Positions 6,894-9,081 of a stretch of 9,081 bases of DNA are shown piece after piece; position 1 is the stretch's first letter, and each line of letters begins with the position of its first letter. The position numbers and the translations under genes were made by a program. This stretch comes from Neisseriaceae bacterium (GTDB lineage Bacteria; Pseudomonadota; Gammaproteobacteria; Burkholderiales; UBA11063), in contig CANMQR010000012.1 in NCBI GenBank assembly GCA_947499925.1, positions 1 through 9,081 on the forward strand, in the 5' to 3' direction. The notes under the pieces were generated by a model. That model had not been told where the DNA came from. It did not search any database and worked only from the letters and a program-made list of their open reading frames with translations.

Positions 6894-6983
6894 TTAAAAC
6901 TTTTCAGGAAAAAATAAAGTAATAATTAGATAAATAAGTAAACCAAAAGAAACGATTCCAGATAATATATATAATAAATTCAT
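6894..6983 (-). CDS. kdpF: KdpF, small membrane subunit of the Kdp K+-ATPase
   Basis: This is a 29-codon gene between kdpC and kdpA. The peptide is one hydrophobic helix (about residues 3-25, with SGIVSFGLLIYLIITLFF at 8-25) ending in PEKF, matching KdpF, a 29-residue single-span peptide in E. coli that stabilises the KdpFABC complex in the inner membrane. Its ATG shares one base with the kdpC stop (TAATG), implying translational coupling, and its TAA is 9 nt before the kdpA ATG and contributes to the kdpA ribosome binding site. Immediate position upstream of kdpA is conserved for this gene. Size, hydrophobic pattern, C-terminal (R/P)-E-x-F-like end and context together make the call strong despite its length. 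Confidence 0.88.
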   Translation of the reverse strand: MNLLYILSGIVSFGLLIYLIITLFFPEKF

Positions 6984-7543
6984 TATTTAATTCCATCTAA
7001 AGCTAAATTGACTTCTAATACATTCACTCTTGGTTCACCAATAAATCCTAAAAGTGGATATTTGGCATTTTTATTAATAATATCTTCTACATTATCTTCA
7101 CTAACACCACGAGCTTTTGCAATTCTTTTAATCTGGAAATAGGCTGCAGCAATACTAATTTCAGGGTCAAGACCACTTCCTGAACTAGTGACCAAATCAA
7201 TGGGAGCTGGAGTAATCACATTGGCACCCAAAGCATTTACTCTATCAACAACCGCTTTTAAAAGTTCTGGATTGCTAGAGGCAAGATTGGAACCACCTGA
7301 AGCAAGAGGATTATAAGGATGATCTCCTGTTGCTGATGCTCTCCCCCACAGGTATTTATTATCAGTAAAACCCTGCCCGATAAGTGCTGAACCAATAACC
7401 TTACCATTGACGGTTATGAAACTACCATTAGCTTCATAAGATGCAAATGTTTGTCCAAAACCAAAAACTATAAGAGGATAAATAACTCCTGTAATTATAG
7501 TTAGTACTATAAAAGTTATTAGTGCTGATTTTAATTGCTGCAT
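6983..7543 (-). CDS. kdpC: potassium-transporting ATPase subunit KdpC
   Basis: KdpC is the single-span subunit of KdpFABC that associates with KdpA and KdpB and is thought to raise nucleotide affinity. With ATG 7543 as start it has 186 residues (E. coli 190). An N-terminal membrane helix (about 8-30, ALITFIVLTIITGVIYPLIV) leads to a periplasmic domain with the family blocks LIGQGFTDNKYLWGRASA (54-71), YNPLASGGSNLASSNP (77-92) and DLVTSSGSGLDPEIS (116-130), then an amphipathic QIKRIAKARGV (137-147). An in-frame TTG at 7549 would add two residues, but AGGA (7550-7553), which overlaps the kdpB stop, is spaced 6 nt from the ATG and abuts the TTG, so the ATG is favoured. The gene is 8 nt after kdpB and overlaps kdpF by one base. 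Confidence 0.95.
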   Translation of the reverse strand: MQQLKSALITFIVLTIITGVIYPLIVFGFGQTFASYEANGSFITVNGKVIGSALIGQGFTDNKYLWGRASATGDHPYNPLASGGSNLASSNPELLKAVVDRVNALGANVITPAPIDLVTSSGSGLDPEISIAAAYFQIKRIAKARGVSEDNVEDIINKNAKYPLLGFIGEPRVNVLEVNLALDGIK

Positions 7544-7549
7544 AGTCAA

Positions 7550-7553
7550 TCCT
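7550..7553 (-). promoter_or_regulatory. ribosome binding site AGGA that sets the kdpC start
   Basis: On the minus strand the end of kdpB reads TTTAGGATTGACTATG. AGGA overlaps the kdpB TAG stop and is 6 nt from the ATG at 7543; it directly touches the alternative TTG at 7549, which therefore has no usable spacing. Confidence 0.65.
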
Positions 7554-9081
7554 AAATTAATTGTAAAATGGTATCAATTATTTTAATACCAATAAATGGC
7601 ACGATAACGCCACCCAAACCATAAATTAAAAAATTCCGCCTAAGTAAGCTACTCGCACTCATGGGCTTAAAGCTAACCCCTTTTAACGCTAGTGGAATTA
7701 GAGCTATTATTATTAAAGCGTTAAATATCACAGCAGATAAAATGGCTGAACCTGGAGTTGCCAAATGCATAATATTTAGTTTATTTAAAACTGGATAGGT
7801 TGAGGCGAAAGTTGCCGGTATAATTGCAAAATATTTGGCAATATCATTAGCAATACTAAATGTTGTCAAAGAACCTCTGGTCATCAGCATCTGTTTACCA
7901 ATTTCAACTATCTGGATTAATTTTGTAGGTGATGAGTCTAAATCAACCATATTAGCAGCTTCTTTAGCTGCTTGTGTCCCGCTATTCATAGCAACCGCAA
8001 CATCAGCTTGTGCCAATGCTGGAGCATCATTAGTCCCATCTCCAGTCATAGCTACCAGATTACCTGATGCTTGGTATTTACGAATAATTTCTAATTTTGC
8101 CTCAGGTGTAGCTTCTGCTAAAAAATCATCAACTCCAGCTTCAGCTGCAATAGCCGCTGCTGTTAGCCGATTGTCACCTGTTACCATAATAGTTTTAATA
8201 CCCATTTGGCGTAACTGAGCAAATTTTTCTTTAATACCTTCTTTTACAATATCTTTTAATTCAATAATTCCAAGCACTTCATTACCTTTAGCAACAGCTA
8301 AAGGTGTTGAACCACGAGAAGCTACCATATCAACTATTTTTTGCGCTTCATCTGGGAAGATACCGTTATTTTCTATTATATAGCGTTTAATTGCATCTGA
8401 TGCACCCTTACGAATTATAATATCATCAATATCAACTCCAGACATTCTAGTTTGAGCAGTAAATGGTACAAAAGTCATTTTTTCTTTATCAATGGTATTT
8501 TCATTAAAGCCATACTCATGAGATAATAAAATAATACTTTTACCTTCAGGTGTCTCATCAGCAAGAGATGAATAGAAGCAACTCTCGGCTAATACTTTTT
8601 TATAAATATTTGCTAATGAATAAAAATTACGTGCCTGACGATTACCATAAGTAATAGTACCCGTTTTATCAAGAAGTAATACATCAACATCACCTGAAGC
8701 TTCAATCGCGCGACCTGAAGTAGCTATTACATTTGCTTCCATCATGCGCCCCATACCAGCTACACCAATAGCGGATAATAATCCCCCAATAGTAGTTGGA
8801 ATCAAGCAAACTAGAAGAGCAACTAAGATGGTAATTGTAATTGGACTACCACTATGATTAGCGTTTACACTATAAATAGACATTGGGAGTAAGGTAACTA
8901 CAACTAATAAAAATATAATTGTTAGTGCAGTTAATAGTATCGATAAAGCAATTTCATTTGGAGTCTTTTGGCGTTTAGCACCTTCATCCATCGAAATCAT
9001 CCGATCAAGAAAGCTCTCTCCTGGGTTTACACTGATTTGCACAATAACCCAATCAGATAAAACTCTAGTACCACCTGTAAC
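7552..9081 (-). CDS. kdpB: potassium-transporting ATPase, ATP-binding subunit KdpB, N-terminus beyond window
   Basis: KdpB is the P-type ATPase subunit that hydrolyses ATP to energise K+ uptake through KdpA. The last 509 residues are visible; the family is about 680 long, so roughly 170 N-terminal residues, including the TGES-type actuator motif, lie right of the window. The frame is open through the edge: the edge codons give [13 protein letters not shown], a conserved KdpB segment, so a GTG at 9042 is internal and not a start. Residue numbers count from the edge. Visible are [16 protein letters not shown] (membrane helix after about 95), the phosphorylation motif DKTGTIT with D138, the nucleotide-binding RKG (224-226), [16 protein letters not shown] (301-316), the hinge TGDGTNDAP (346-354), and [15 protein letters not shown] (409-423) with the membrane D413 and K416 equivalents of E. 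coli D583/K586. No key residue in the visible part is lost. It is the most upstream kdp gene seen here. Confidence 0.96.
   Translation of the reverse strand, partial: VTGGTRVLSDWVIVQISVNPGESFLDRMISMDEGAKRQKTPNEIALSILLTALTIIFLLVVVTLLPMSIYSVNANHSGSPITITILVALLVCLIPTTIGGLLSAIGVAGMGRMMEANVIATSGRAIEASGDVDVLLLDKTGTITYGNRQARNFYSLANIYKKVLAESCFYSSLADETPEGKSIILLSHEYGFNENTIDKEKMTFVPFTAQTRMSGVDIDDIIIRKGASDAIKRYIIENNGIFPDEAQKIVDMVASRGSTPLAVAKGNEVLGIIELKDIVKEGIKEKFAQLRQMGIKTIMVTGDNRLTAAAIAAEAGVDDFLAEATPEAKLEIIRKYQASGNLVAMTGDGTNDAPALAQADVAVAMNSGTQAAKEAANMVDLDSSPTKLIQIVEIGKQMLMTRGSLTTFSIANDIAKYFAIIPATFASTYPVLNKLNIMHLATPGSAILSAVIFNALIIIALIPLALKGVSFKPMSASSLLRRNFLIYGLGGVIVPFIGIKIIDTILQLI

Noticed and set aside
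7835..8218. 127-codon plus-strand frame inside kdpB
   Set aside because: It is antisense to the highly conserved ATPase motifs of kdpB; its Ala/Ser-rich translation is a typical shadow.
9040..9042. GTG as the start of a 496-residue short KdpB
   Set aside because: The frame continues open to the window edge and encodes the conserved [11 protein letters not shown] segment, so the gene is cut by the window and not N-terminally truncated.

Overview
The window looks like chromosomal DNA from an AT-rich Gram-negative bacterium. It carries two steps of KDO synthesis (KdsD, KdsC), which implies an outer membrane with LPS, and a proteobacterial-type pgl-glk pair. I would place it in the Beta- or Gammaproteobacteria, but the sequence alone does not fix the genus. 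I see no mobile elements, rRNA, tRNA, CRISPR array or phage genes.

Left part (1-2124, minus strand): a compact operon fabI-kdsD-kdsC read from a promoter at about 2120. FabI completes fatty-acid elongation. KdsD makes arabinose-5-phosphate for KDO, and KdsC, which runs off the left edge, dephosphorylates KDO-8-phosphate. The genes are 3 and 9 nt apart, so lipid A acyl supply and KDO supply appear to be co-expressed. The best fabI start is ATG at 2080, not the GTG at 2089.

Middle (2081-5089): a 485-bp AT-rich region without genes separates fabI from a divergent, plus-strand gene of unknown function (2566-3318, weakly PAS-like N-terminus) that has a plausible promoter of its own. Next come pgl (6-phosphogluconolactonase) and glk (glucokinase), which overlap by 8 nt. 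They feed glucose into the glucose-6-phosphate / 6-phosphogluconate branch. Glk carries Arg where the family normally has a glucose-contacting His.

Right part (5107-9081, minus strand): a long stem-loop at 5107-5138 separates glk from a convergent potassium-uptake operon. In transcription order this operon reads kdpB (5' end beyond the right edge), kdpC, kdpF, kdpA. The 29-codon kdpF is easily missed; it starts in a TAATG overlap with the kdpC stop. The usual order is kdpF-A-B-C, so this operon looks like a circular permutation with fully tight junctions. It is the most unusual thing in the window. No kdpD/kdpE regulators are visible, and the kdpA end of the operon runs directly into the convergent glk.

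The window is mostly ordinary housekeeping content. The points worth a second look are the permuted kdp operon, the unknown PAS-like protein, the altered glucokinase active-site motif, and palindromes in the fabI upstream region.
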